Shown here piece by piece: positions 1-10,000 of a DNA stretch of 64,000 nt. Both the position numbers and the translations under genes were made by a program. The notes under the pieces are model-generated. The model searched no databases and had not been told where the DNA came from. It saw only the letters and a program-made list of their open reading frames with translations. Origin of the DNA: Ceratodon purpureus. Taxonomy: Eukaryota; Streptophyta; Bryopsida; Pseudoditrichales; Ditrichaceae. The stretch covers positions 13,342,023 through 13,406,022 of the forward strand of contig CM026433.1 in the NCBI GenBank assembly GCA_014871385.1. Reading direction: 5' to 3'. Positions within the stretch are counted from its first letter, which is position 1. Every line of letters starts with the position of its first letter.

Positions 1-117
1 GAGCAGTTCGTGCGCGCGCGCACGGGCGGGCGTAATCCTGGTTTTATTCTCGCTGGGGCAGGTTCGCGCGCGCGCGAGTACGCACACTACGGGCGCGCGC
101 AAACGCGCGCGACCATG
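1..117. repeat. GGGCGCG-rich array, left copy
   Basis: Very CpG-rich sequence made of irregularly spaced GGGCGCG/CGCGCGC words, cut by the window edge. The same words form two longer arrays further right, each just upstream of a minus-strand promoter. It may therefore be the upstream array of a gene that lies outside the window. Confidence 0.7.
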
Positions 118-720
118 CGGGCGGGATCAGAGTTCAAATCCACGTAACATAAAATTCAGTCCATAAGTTAAATACACTTACAATAACTGAAGTTCTCTTA
201 GCGTGACTTAAATCCAGCAAGAACCCCAGCCCCCGATCCCCGACTCTGGCCTATCACGAGACCCAACCCCCTGTAAATTAACTCGAACCCTGTGAATCGG
301 AAACGGGTTTTTTGGAGGGCCCGGAGTTAGACAGTCGGTAGCCGGTGGTACACACCTCCAGGTGTGAAGGGACCCTTAGCGTGACTTAAATCCACTGTCC
401 ATATTAAACATTTTGGTGTGCAACAGAGATATTTATACACTGATCATACGATGGAAGGAGATGAGACAACGGGCGGAATGAATAACATGATTGGCAATCC
501 AAAAAAGAGAGGCCAATGTATTATGAAGGGAGCATAAAAGCGTCTTGAGAATCACGACAATGATTTACAAAAGCAAATTATCATCCATTGTTTGAGTTTA
601 ACAAACATTAAACATGTGAATGTAATCCCAAACCTATCCATACCCCTATGCCATCTACATGTATTTATATTCCGATATCTTTTTACAAAACGTGGTCTTC
701 ACTCATGGATCTCCACGACG
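118..720. other. Non-coding stretch with a 20-bp direct repeat
   Basis: No gene is supported here. The exact 20-mer cttagcgtgacttaaatcca occurs at 197-216 and again at 375-394. The right part, to about 720, would hold the 3' untranslated region of the minus-strand gene that ends at 721. Confidence 0.5.
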
Positions 721-3273
721 TCACGTGCCCGGTGCAGAGGAACTCGATCCACCCTCATCGTGTCGAGCACGAGAGGTACCTGCTGCACTACTTTCTGCCC
801 CATCGTTGGCGATGAGTTTCCGCTTGGCAGAACGGGTTCTCTTCGCTATGCCATCTCCTCCAAGCATTGCTTCCATGAAGTTGTTGTTGCGCATCCGACG
901 GAGCACTGTTACGACCTCCGGAGCCACTTCAGCACATAGGAAATCCACGGCTTGATTCTTGAACAATATATCCCATTCAGATTCCGCGGTTTGTACATCC
1001 TCAGCGATCCGGAAATCCTCTGCAGTCATGTCGTGCAACTCCTTGATCTGATCCGCAACCAACTCCCCTTTGGAATTCCACTTAAATCCAAGAGGATGGG
1101 GGCCGTACTGGAATGTACAAGTTTGAATATCCCAATACCCATGTAGCACTTGGTAGAAGAAATTCCTCCTTCCCTCGAGTTCCTCCTCCGTCCCGCCCTT
1201 GATGAGTTCGTGGCAGATCCGTACAATCTCCGCAGGTTTCTGGTCCCACCTCCACTGATCGCTCATTTGTTTAATATAGGACAGGTGCATTCCCATAAGC
1301 CAATTCCAAATCAAGTCTTCACCCCACTTGTCCGGAAAGTCAGGAGCATTTTCCTTATTTAGCTCCCAATGCGGTGGCATCCAATTCACTAGGCCGAATT
1401 GCTCATAAAAACGCTTGTGTAAGGGGGCCTTACATACTGCACACTTCCGACGTATCAAGGCCCACGAGATCAAGCATTGTGGATGATACATGCATTGACA
1501 GGATCCCAATTGCCAGCCCCCCTCTGGCCCAAATAGATTGGTACAAATTGCACAGTGGGTTCCATCCAACACATACTTCGCTGGATTGGGCCAGAGCAAG
1601 CTTGGCTTTGCATTTTTAGCGATCTTCTCATTGGATATGGCGGTCTTGTACTCCCACCCCAACCGCGTCCAATCTATTGCTTTACCAATCATCGGTAGGC
1701 TGTCAGGGAACATTTCATTTGGATCTGCCCACGAGGTAAGTCCGAAATCTCTCTTGGAGTTAAGCTGGAGGTAGTCGCGGTCAATCCTCTCGAACTCAGC
1801 GCGCATCTGTCTGAAACGGTCGACGTTCATGATGCATGCAATCTTCCATTGGTAGTACTGTCTGCTCATCTCGATCAGATACTTTCTGAGCATCCCGTTG
1901 GTAGCTTGCAATTCGGAGACAGTGGGTACTGATGGCTGTTGAAATCCCAAAGAGTCCTCCGTCTCTTGAGAATCTACGAACATGATTTGCCGCTGGGGGG
2001 GGTGCATCACTTGACTTGATGACGCGAATGGAATGATTGGCTTACGGGGAACTCGGACCGGGGTATCTTCCAGGAGACCTTGCGTGGCCGATTCAATGAT
2101 GGCATTTACGTCTTCCTCGTTCATTCCAGGGCTACCAGGGATTGGAGCTTGGCTTGCTTCGGGTATGTAAGTCGGAGTCTTCGCAGATCTAAGTTGCGAA
2201 ATCTCTTCATTCTGCTTCCGTATAATCTCATTCATCCTATCAGCTTCCTCGTACAAGTTCTGGATAGTCTTCTCCATCTCAGAAATTATTGCATTTTTTC
2301 CTTCCAGCTCCTTCTGCAATGCATCGACTTGCAGGCCCTGGGCATCAGCGGCGGCTATTGTAGCCTCCAACTCATCTGCAAACCCAGTGTCATCATCTTC
2401 CATTACATTGCTCGGGCCCGCAATCTGTGGATTCAGTACATGAGGAGCTACATCAACATTGCTCGGGCCCGCAATCTGTGGAACTAATATTGGAGGAGCA
2501 ACATCAACATTGCTTGGGCCCCCGACGATTGCTAGAGGAGCCTGATGAGGAATACCCGGTCCAGTAGGATTTGCAGGCGGTGCACGATTCCTCGTCGACA
2601 AACAGGCAGCTAGCTCAGGATCCTTCTTTTTTAACCGTGTGATTCTAGCACTAGTCGCTGCTCTTGTCTGTGACTGAGGGGGACGGTCTACCGTACCATC
2701 AGAATCACTATCCTCCCCTGAGTCACTCCATTGAACAGGCGCTTGATCCTCAGGATCATCCAAGTATGCCCAGTCCACACCTGGGAATCTTAGGACCCCT
2801 GTAGGTATCGCCATCTCATGTGGACGCCGGTGGACGCTAGGAGTCAACCGTATGGTCCTCCAATCCACCTGCCTATGAAGCACTACCTCGGCATATACCA
2901 TTCTACAAATAAAGAGCGGAACCTCATTCCTCTCGTTCATCGCCTGGTTGTATAGGACCTGCCACACCTCCAAACACCGCCTCCCGAACTGACGGTTCTT
3001 GCAATATCTCATGTTCGCCTTGTTTGAAGTACGATTGTTTTTATGACGGTGCAACGGGAATAACTTCCCAATGTGGCACCATTCAATGAATTGTTCACAC
3101 GTTGCTAGAGTCCACGGTTGCGATGCAGCTTCCCACCCTCTGAATGCCAGCTTTGCTGGATTCAATAAGACGTGGACCCTCTTATGTTGGAGGTTTCCAT
3201 GCCTGGGCCGTCCCGCATCCTTTTGCTTTTTCCTCTGCTCTGCCGCCGTGAGTGCTGGTTGTTGCCGTTCCAT
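721..3273 (-). CDS. Large RING-like zinc-finger protein with coiled coil, probably mobile-element encoded
   Basis: An intronless 850-aa open frame; the frame extends to 3351, but the first ATG is at 3273. Residues about 1-160 form a basic, Trp/Cys-rich domain. Next come an acidic linker and three copies of an AGPSNVDVAP-like repeat, then a coiled coil (ELEGKNAIISEMEKTIQN region). A RING-like finger lies at about residues 570-625 (CAIC ... SCQCMYHPQC ... RKCAVC) and is followed by an H-x-x-F-x-x-FG motif. The C-terminus is a Trp-rich helical region ending in a basic, Ser-rich tail. The finger shares the S-C-x-x-MYHP-x-C core and the trailing FG motif with the RING-SET protein of the transposon at 6196-21338. 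I infer a ubiquitin-ligase-like or DNA-associated accessory protein of a transposon; no function is proven. A TATA promoter and a GC array lie upstream. Confidence 0.75.
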   Translation of the reverse strand: MERQQPALTAAEQRKKQKDAGRPRHGNLQHKRVHVLLNPAKLAFRGWEAASQPWTLATCEQFIEWCHIGKLFPLHRHKNNRTSNKANMRYCKNRQFGRRCLEVWQVLYNQAMNERNEVPLFICRMVYAEVVLHRQVDWRTIRLTPSVHRRPHEMAIPTGVLRFPGVDWAYLDDPEDQAPVQWSDSGEDSDSDGTVDRPPQSQTRAATSARITRLKKKDPELAACLSTRNRAPPANPTGPGIPHQAPLAIVGGPSNVDVAPPILVPQIAGPSNVDVAPHVLNPQIAGPSNVMEDDDTGFADELEATIAAADAQGLQVDALQKELEGKNAIISEMEKTIQNLYEEADRMNEIIRKQNEEISQLRSAKTPTYIPEASQAPIPGSPGMNEEDVNAIIESATQGLLEDTPVRVPRKPIIPFASSSQVMHPPQRQIMFVDSQETEDSLGFQQPSVPTVSELQATNGMLRKYLIEMSRQYYQWKIACIMNVDRFRQMRAEFERIDRDYLQLNSKRDFGLTSWADPNEMFPDSLPMIGKAIDWTRLGWEYKTAISNEKIAKNAKPSLLWPNPAKYVLDGTHCAICTNLFGPEGGWQLGSCQCMYHPQCLISWALIRRKCAVCKAPLHKRFYEQFGLVNWMPPHWELNKENAPDFPDKWGEDLIWNWLMGMHLSYIKQMSDQWRWDQKPAEIVRICHELIKGGTEEELEGRRNFFYQVLHGYWDIQTCTFQYGPHPLGFKWNSKGELVADQIKELHDMTAEDFRIAEDVQTAESEWDILFKNQAVDFLCAEVAPEVVTVLRRMRNNNFMEAMLGGDGIAKRTRSAKRKLIANDGAESSAAGTSRARHDEGGSSSSAPGT

Positions 3274-3465
3274 GTCTGCTCGAGGTAGATCGTTCTTCGA
3301 AGTCTTCCGAAGGTGCAAAATTAAAAGCCTACGACTACCCCAGAACCTCAATCACATTTACAAATTATAAACATTTACAAAATTCTCAAATGTAATACAC
3401 AGACACCATAGAGTTCTGGAGAATAAAAACAAGGACACGTGTCAGAGTGCTGGGACCCACCTGAG

Positions 3466-3556
3466 TACCACGCAATCAGCTACCCGGGGGCTATTGAAGG
3501 CAAGGTGCTCAAAGGGGGGGGAGTGCAAAATGAGGTGGGAAATCGCCCTTTTATAC
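3466..3556 (-). promoter_or_regulatory. TATA promoter and leader of the RING-like gene (module A)
   Basis: On the minus strand the sequence reads GTGAGTATAAAAGG, with a TATA box at 3555-3548. A C-rich leader (GCACTCCCCCCCCTTTGAGC) follows. The first ATG is about 275 bases downstream. A diverged copy of the whole block sits at 4482-4573 in front of the next minus-strand gene. Confidence 0.65.
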
Positions 3557-3930
3557 TCACGGGCGCCAGGGAACGGGCGCGAACAGCCTGCTACGGGCGC
3601 GAGCGGAAACCCGACGGGCGCGCGCGGGCACCGACGGCGGGGTTTCGGCCGTGTATCCGTCCGCGCCCGCGCGGATATCAACGGGCGCGAGCGGTTCAGT
3701 GGCGGGTATATGACGGGCGCGCGCGGGTTTTACCGCGCGCGAGCGGGTACCGACCCGGTCTTCGTCGGGCGCGAGCGGGCGTCGTCCGGGTACCGAAGGG
3801 GCGCGCGCGCGGACGTCGACGCGGGCGCGCGGATATTTTCGGGCGCGATCCGAACTGTACGGGCGCGACCGTCGGGCGCCAACGCTGAATGGACGGGCGC
3901 GAGCAGTGGGCCAGGACGGGCGCCACCACA
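3557..3930. repeat. GGGCGCG-rich array upstream of promoter A
   Basis: Roughly 370 bases of repeated (A/T)CGGGCGCG(A/C) words in both orientations at irregular spacing, extremely rich in CpG. It abuts the TATA box of module A, as expected of an upstream activator-binding array. The long open frames across it in several frames are composition artefacts. Confidence 0.75.
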
Positions 3931-4039
3931 ACCTAGAACACTGTTAAAAATCAGAGTAACCAAAGAGGACTTGCAAATTCAGAGTTAAAAAAGAATACTT
4001 TATTTATTTTGGAAATGTATCACTTCATTGTAATGTCGA

Positions 4040-4444
4040 TTACAGTGCCATGCACTCTAGGTACCGGTCCTCTAGGTCTTTCAAGTGCGTCTCGAAATGG
4101 TTCGTTTGAGCACTAGAGACAATAGTGGGGACACAAAGTATTGCCATCTCCTTCTTCAGTTCTTTGATGAGATCGCCAATCTCACAGTCAAGTTCTTCGA
4201 CAGTCGCTTGGGTTGCCAACTGCTCTTCAGTGGTTGGAGGCAGAGGGCGTCCATTCTCTGCGTAGGCCACCAATTTGTCACGGCGAGAGATCCAATCCTC
4301 GAAGAACTCAATCAGTTGACGGAGTCGCTCCAGCTTTGACCAAATAACTGTGTCCGTTCGCTGTGCAGTGCCCGGTGGAGTAGCACCATTCGTTAAACTC
4401 ATAATGGACTTGATTTGTTGGCAATTGCAGGCGTTGGAATTCAT
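4040..4444 (-). CDS. Small coiled-coil protein, unknown function
   Basis: A 134-aa frame starting at the ATG at 4444; upstream in-frame codons back to 4492 lack an ATG. The sequence starts MNSNACNCQQ. It has a Trp/Arg-rich helix (WSKLERLRQLIEFFEDW), a proline break (GRPLPPTTEEQ) and a Glu/Lys-rich helix typical of a coiled coil. No family was recognised. Support for it being a real gene is its own TATA box at 4572-4565, about 120 bases upstream, in a promoter block that duplicates the one before the RING-like gene. It probably belongs to the same mobile or selfish cassette. Confidence 0.55.
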   Translation of the reverse strand: MNSNACNCQQIKSIMSLTNGATPPGTAQRTDTVIWSKLERLRQLIEFFEDWISRRDKLVAYAENGRPLPPTTEEQLATQATVEELDCEIGDLIKELKKEMAILCVPTIVSSAQTNHFETHLKDLEDRYLECMAL

Positions 4445-4481
4445 GTTGGACGGTACACCGAATGTTGAGAAACCCACCGTA

Positions 4482-4573
4482 GCACTAAGCAATCAGCTAC
4501 CCTTGGGCTGTTGAAGGCAAAATGCACAAAGTGGGGGGGTGCGAAATCAGTGGAGGAGGGTGGCAATTTATAC
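4482..4573 (-). promoter_or_regulatory. TATA promoter and leader of the small gene (module B)
   Basis: The minus strand reads GTGAGTATAAATTGCC (TATA box 4572-4565) followed by GCACCCCCCCACTTTGTGCA and GCCTTCAACAGCCC. This aligns base by base with module A over about 90 bases, including the shared GGGTAGCTGATTGC segment. The two promoters therefore share a recent common origin. Confidence 0.65.
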
Positions 4574-4574
4574 T

Positions 4575-4875
4575 CACGGGGCCGACAGTGTGGGCGCGAG
4601 CAGGTTGGGCGCGCGCAGGCTGCTACGGGCGCGAGCATGTTACGGGCGCGGGCGACCCTGATTGGGCGACGGTAATCGGGCGCGATCACCGCGCGCGCGC
4701 GAGACTGACGACGGGCGCGATCACAGCAAGCGCGCGACGGGCGCGGGCGACCCTGGTCGGGCGAGGGTAATCGGGCGCGATCACCGCGCGCGCGCGAGAC
4801 TGACGACGGGCGCGAACAGCCACAAATGACCGGCGCGAACAGGCGCAAAGACGCGCGCGGACACGACGACGGGCG
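4575..4875. repeat. GGGCGCG-rich array upstream of promoter B
   Basis: About 300 bases of the same GGGCGCG/GCGCGCGCGAGA words as the array at 3557-3930. It contains an internal near-duplicate, with segments around 4670-4720 and 4765-4815 both reading gggtaatcgggcgcgatca-like. It is placed directly upstream of module B. Confidence 0.75.
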
Positions 4876-4879
4876 CCAC

Positions 4880-5144
4880 CCATGGTAAACAGTAGTAAAC
4901 TGTGAGGACAGTAATTTTGCTCGCGGTCGGGAGCCCGTCCGATAAGCGTCCGTCCGATAACCGTCCGTCACGTTCGTCACGTGACTACACGACAATTTTT
5001 TGGCCCGTCCGTCCATTATGACAACCATGCTCAGTGGATAGTGAAAACAAAACAAGACCACTATAGATATATCATGTTCATAAGGAAGTAATAGCATTGT
5101 TATCTAGTTTATTATTAACTATGAGATTTAAATATCAAATATTA
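4880..5144. other. Possible right end of the left-hand element, then AT-rich spacer
   Basis: Holds repeated cgtccgataa/cgtccgtc words (about 4936-5015) and a CACGTG. After these, composition switches abruptly to AT-rich. This could be the terminal region of the element carrying the two genes to the left. The opposite end is not in the window, so neither inverted repeats nor a target duplication can be verified. Confidence 0.35.
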
Positions 5145-5830
5145 CCTTAGCAAATCTTTCACAATAGAGAACCAATCCAAGATGTCATTGTTTCCTTCCT
5201 AAAGCCCTAAAGAAGAATGCCATATCAATAAAGATTTGATCAGCAATTGCGTTAGATAAAATCATAAAGAGATTCTTATCTTTGTCTTGGAACTGCCTGG
5301 CTATAAAAAAAAACAATTCTTTTACAACTAATGCATACACTCCAAAGAGGCAAGCATATTACTAAGGAATCCTTGTTGGATGTTAAACATTATCTTTCAA
5401 GTTGAAGATCTACTTCTGTGAAATGCCAAAGGTATTCACCTTCAAAGTAGTAAAAAATGGCATTGACAAAGCAATCCATGGCTTGAGTTGGAAACTTGCA
5501 GAACTCTCTTTTAGACGGCAATAAGTTAGCGGTTGTGTCAACATCACCAAAAGATATCATCCTAATTGCCAATGATTGTGGCATTGTGCACATGACAACT
5601 TCAGTCTTCTTAGTTCTCAAGTCGTTACATTTTTGAACAAAGTAAAAATCAAATGCTTTAACAGAGTCTATGATTCTCAAAATAATTCTCTACACATCTT
5701 AAATCGACAACAAAACTCGACATAGTCAAGAATAAGAGTAGGAGCAAAGTAGTCTCTAATCAAGTATTCATGCCAAAGTTTCCTATCTTTGTACACAAAT
5801 TATGTCTTTTCTATGCAGCTATCTCTTCTT
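5145..5830 (-). pseudogene. Decayed PIF/Harbinger transposase (ALP1-like nuclease)
   Basis: Minus-strand translation in shifting frames recovers the typical order of a plant PIF/Harbinger nuclease: WHEYLIRDYFAPT, then MRIIDSVKAFDFYFVQK, QSLAIRMISFGD, QAMDCFVNAIFYYFEGEYL, GFLSNMLASLECMH (first catalytic Asp region, with Asp changed to Glu), QFQDKDKNLFMIL and NDILDWFSIVKDLLR. Frame changes occur near 5683 (one base missing) and near 5390. There is a premature stop after TEVDLQLER, and the C-terminal part is absent. It is a dead copy. It lies about 360 bases left of the 15-kb transposon and is unrelated to it. Confidence 0.8.
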
Positions 5831-6191
5831 GGCCTTAAACTAATCTTTTCAACAGATTCACTTAAATCTTGGTTGATTGTTGCAAGAAAATACTCCTGCC
5901 CCTCGTCATTGGAATATCAAATGCTTGTTGAATAGTGCTCACAAGTTGAGCTAAGATTTGGAGACACAATAATAGCTCTATAGAAGCTCTATCCGGCTCC
6001 CTCGATTTGCTAAAAAGACTAGAAGACAAGAAGATAAGGAAAGGGTCATATTTTGAAACCGCCAATGTGGCAAGCACTATTTGTTCCCCTCACTTTATTT
6101 TTCTTAAAATTCAATTCTTAAGAAACTTTTCCTTACCAATACATAATATCAACACAATGTTGATTGGTCCAATAAGACACTCATGCTTCTT
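5831..6191. other. AT-rich spacer
   Basis: No gene is supported. This is flanking sequence immediately left of the 15-kb transposon insertion. Confidence 0.5.
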
Positions 6192-6195
6192 ATTA
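6192..6195. repeat. Target-site duplication, left (ATTA)
   Basis: ATTA directly precedes the left inverted repeat. The same ATTA follows the right inverted repeat at 21339-21342. Confidence 0.8.
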
Positions 6196-6215
6196 GGGTG
6201 TTGGCAAGCTACGCC
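6196..6215 (+). repeat. Left terminal inverted repeat of the 15-kb transposon
   Basis: GGGTGTTGGCAAGCTACGCC. It matches the inverted right end except at position 18 (G versus A). Confidence 0.9.
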
Positions 6216-7062
6216 TATGGAAAAAGTATGTCAGAAAAGTACTTTTTCCAAAGTACCCTTGACAAAGTACATGTTTTCTATAGGAAATTAACGTAATTCT
6301 GAGCTGTTTATTATGAAATTAGGGTCGACCACTGCTATGCTGTGTTGTTTAATGTCAGAAATTAAAAGAAAATGATTAGGCACCTCTGTATAAAGTACTT
6401 TTCCAACTTATTAAAGTACGTCAGATTGTAGAAATCTCGACAAAGTACTTAATTTCTTGCAACTCGAGTTTTGTATTACTGTGATTTTATTGCAGGGAAT
6501 GTGGCTTGTTTGTCGCTACAGATCTCAATAAAAAAAGGAACCAAAAAATGAAAATCCGTGGAAAAATTGGATGTGGTGGGAATTTTTTTTCTGCAGTCCA
6601 AAAGTCTACGAAAAAATGGGCGCACGATTGATTCGCCTATGCAGGCGGCGTTCCTAACGTATGCTCTTTGTTGGCTAACGGCTGGATATTCTATAAAATC
6701 TGTTTTTTGTGGACTTTAGGATTTCATGCGGCCGCCACTAAGAGTACTATGCGGGTTACTTTCCAGATTCAGAAGTACTCAAAGTACTTCGTAGTGTAAT
6801 CTCCACCGTCCAATTCCGATGCCTTTGTATCTCAGCCGTACACGTCATGATAAGATCCGAATATATTGGATCTGGGCTGTTTGAGTTCCGGTGAAGTTTC
6901 TGTCCATTCATACTACGGATGATATATCTTTTTTTCTATTCATCTACTTGTGGGTGGTCTTGCATGCGCACAGGCGCATGCAAGGATTCTCAACGTCGTC
7001 TCTCTTTTCCCTTAGTGTTCCAGGCGGTGTGAGGTGCGGCGCTGCAAGGGTTTGCAACACCA
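6216..7062 (+). promoter_or_regulatory. Subterminal repeat region and transposase 5' region
   Basis: Six AAAGTAC words lie between about 6235 and 6450, several as palindromic AAGTACTT, with more at about 6745-6800. No coding frame is supported. By analogy with CACTA-type elements these could be binding sites for an element-encoded protein, and the region should also hold the transposase promoter. Confidence 0.55.
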
Positions 7063-10000
7063 ATGTCTGGGGAAGGCTGTCCCTACAACCCAGCATTAGT
7101 TCAGTCTCTAATAACGTCGTACTATGGAGTTAGAGAACCTCCTCAGCTTGTCCAACAGCGAATTACTAACTACTACCCAAGGAGTGATGGTGTCGATGAG
7201 GAGATTCAGAGTGTAGATCAAACGTTTACTGCCCCTTCATGCTATAGTCCGGATGATGATGTGTCAAGCAGCTCGCACATTTCCGGTACACCAACTTCGA
7301 GGCTTGGAGATATTGCATGGTACCTCCATAGTGGAAACCAAGCCGTACATGCCCGTGAGTGTCTTGTCCGGAACTCGAAGACCCTGTTTGGATCCGAGCT
7401 CACTGAAGAGGCACTGTCACCTGAGGAGCTCAACCAATACGCATCCCCGACCCCTTCCAGTGCGCACTTGGTGAGTTTTGCTTTCCTTATCATTCAGTTT
7501 CTAAGCTTCGAAGTTTTATGTTACTGTTTTGATTCGAAGTTTTTGCTGCTGTAGACAACATGTTCCACATGTTGACAAATGTTTGTGCTCGTAGGTTCAC
7601 GACATGGCTCTTTGCAGACTCTATTATCCCAGACTGTCTCCTCCTTCTCTAACCGCGTAGTCTCTCCTTGTTGGTGTTCGCGGCTCTTGACGGGCATTTG
7701 TAGGATGGGCGACAAAACCCGGACACAGAGGTCCAGAACGCGACGGCCTGGTCCTGCGGAGAGGGCGGCGCTAATGGAATCGGCAGAGGCTGCACGGTTA
7801 GAGAAAGCGGAGCGCAATCGTGTGTACCAGCAACGCCATCGAGAGAAGTCTTCGGTGCGTTCGGAAGGAGGGGAGGAGATATCGACGAGGGACACAGCCA
7901 CTGATGAAGTCGACTACATTTCGCCTAGGGATGCATCCAGAGTTGCTCAGAAGATTGTGACGAGCATATCTCATGAGCTCAATGCTCTCCCTGGACCACA
8001 GTGTCGACAGTCTGTGTTTGAGAAGGTTCTGCGCCATAATCAAGTTTCGCCTCTCTTACCCTACTACTACCCTCGTCATTTAGAGGCAAAAAGTATCCAC
8101 TACTTGATTCAAAGTTTTAGAGCTGAGTTACATTCTCTATCTATACCATTTTCGAACAACATGTTAGTTAGAAAAGGTGCCTTGTTAGATGCTGCTGTGA
8201 ATGGCAGTGTAGGTGGTGTTAGGGCGCTTGCACGTGTTTTAGGAACTAAACCTGAAAATATTCAAGCCGCCTTGGAAAGGAGAGAAGAATACGAAGAGGG
8301 AGCTCCACGGTTTGTACCACTACGCAGGCAGAAACGAATTGACACTACAACAAGTTACACAATTGAGTCAGTCAAAGCATGGTGGCACGGTCAGACTAGA
8401 GTCAGCCCGAACAGGAAGGACGTGGTCAACAAAGGCGGTGGTGTGAAAAGGGGAGGAGAGACGCATGCGAAGCACTACTTGACTGTCACACTGGTATGGA
8501 TTCAGTACAACACTCGATTTAATTGCTTGACCACATCTATGCTAAGTATTGCCGTGTCACTTTGCTTGTCATATAGTACTTCAGATACTGTAAATCTCCT
8601 TGTGCAATACTCTTTTGATGTCCGAGTTTAAAATTATGTTACTTTTTGACTTGAACTAGTAGTACCCGTGGTAGAGTGTGTATTACCATTGCTCAAAGTG
8701 TATCACGTGAAGTACATTATCATAGAGATATTTTACCTGCACTGGATATGAGGTACTTCAAGGTATAATTTACCTCTCACATTAGAGTACCATCAGTACT
8801 TGAACCACTTCGTATTGTTGTCATTTTACTTTTTTTCTCAAACTATGTACTCTCGTTTAGTACTCACTGATGAAGGGTACTTCGAAGAGGTATGTGAAAC
8901 ATACTGTAGTACTCGCAGTGTGTCGGAGTAGTCCCATTTGTACATTGTATCAGTCCGTCCATTCCAAAATGTATTTCGAGGGTCATGGTGATGAGTACCG
9001 AAACTAGTTTCAAATGATGCATACTACTTCGGAGTAGTACCTTAGCATCTACTGTAGTACTTTTAGTGCTTTGGCGTAGTGATAGTTTGTACTTTGTATT
9101 AGTACATCCATTTCGAACTGTACTTTGAGGATCAAGTTGCAACGGTACTGTAGTACCACTAATACTTGTCTTCGGTGGCTTGTTGTAGGCGACCTTCTTT
9201 TTGCAATTCAAAGAGGCTCACCCGGAGTGCAAGATAGGACAGCGAAGCTTCGATAACCTCAAGCCCTGGTATGTGAAACCTCTAAGGGACCGTAATGTCT
9301 GCTGCTGTATCTACCACGTAGAAATGGATCTCATGAGGGTAGGACTGAACACTCTACGGGAGGAAAAGAGGGGACTGCATGCACAACAGGGTTGCTCCTG
9401 TAGATGTGTTGTTTGTTCTACTGTCTCAGAGGGTGCATCGGGTGCTAATGTGGGCTGTGATGCTCATCACAGTACATACAAAAGAATCACCCTACTTTGG
9501 GAAGCTTGTCTTTGTCCAAAATCTGAGTTTGATGAATGGCACAAACTGAGCTGTATAATGGGTGACTGTGAGAACTGTGGGGTAGAAACTATGAAGCTTT
9601 GTCCACAGGAGTTGTCTGACGCTGAGGAGCCGAAGCTACGTTGGAAGCAGTTCTCCTACGTTCAGATTGGGATGGATCGGGAGACTGGGAAACCGAAAAA
9701 ACGTTTGCAGGAAGTGTATCAGGAAACAAGTCCAGTCCAGTTCATCAACTACATGAAGCCGAAGGTGGAGGCTTTCATAAAGCACAACTTTATTGCCAAT
9801 TGGCAAGATGCTCAGTGCAAGGAAATGATGGAAGGTTTGCCTGAGGGAGTTTTAGTTTCCCACATCGATTTTGCAGAGAACTATGAATTCCAGATTCAAA
9901 ACGAAGTCCAGAGCATGTACTATATGTCTGAGTATGTATCCTTGTTGGTTCACATCACTTTGCAGAGAGTCCGTGATGTGAGTGGTGATTTGATCACCAT

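Noticed and set aside
3439-3988. Long open frames in several frames across the GC array (Arg/Ala/Gly-rich products)
   Set aside because: GGGCGCG repeats lack stop codons in most frames; products are low-complexity, mutually overlapping on both strands and match the repeat, not a gene.
3466-4573. The two similar ~90-base blocks taken as long terminal repeats of a retroelement
   Set aside because: They are too short, have no TG...CA ends, primer-binding site or polymerase between them, and each carries a TATA box in front of its own gene; duplicated promoters explain them better.
721-5000. Insertion from a giant DNA virus
   Set aside because: No viral core gene (capsid, polymerase, ATPase) is visible; the promoter arrays are GC-rich, and the finger resembles the neighbouring transposon's protein.
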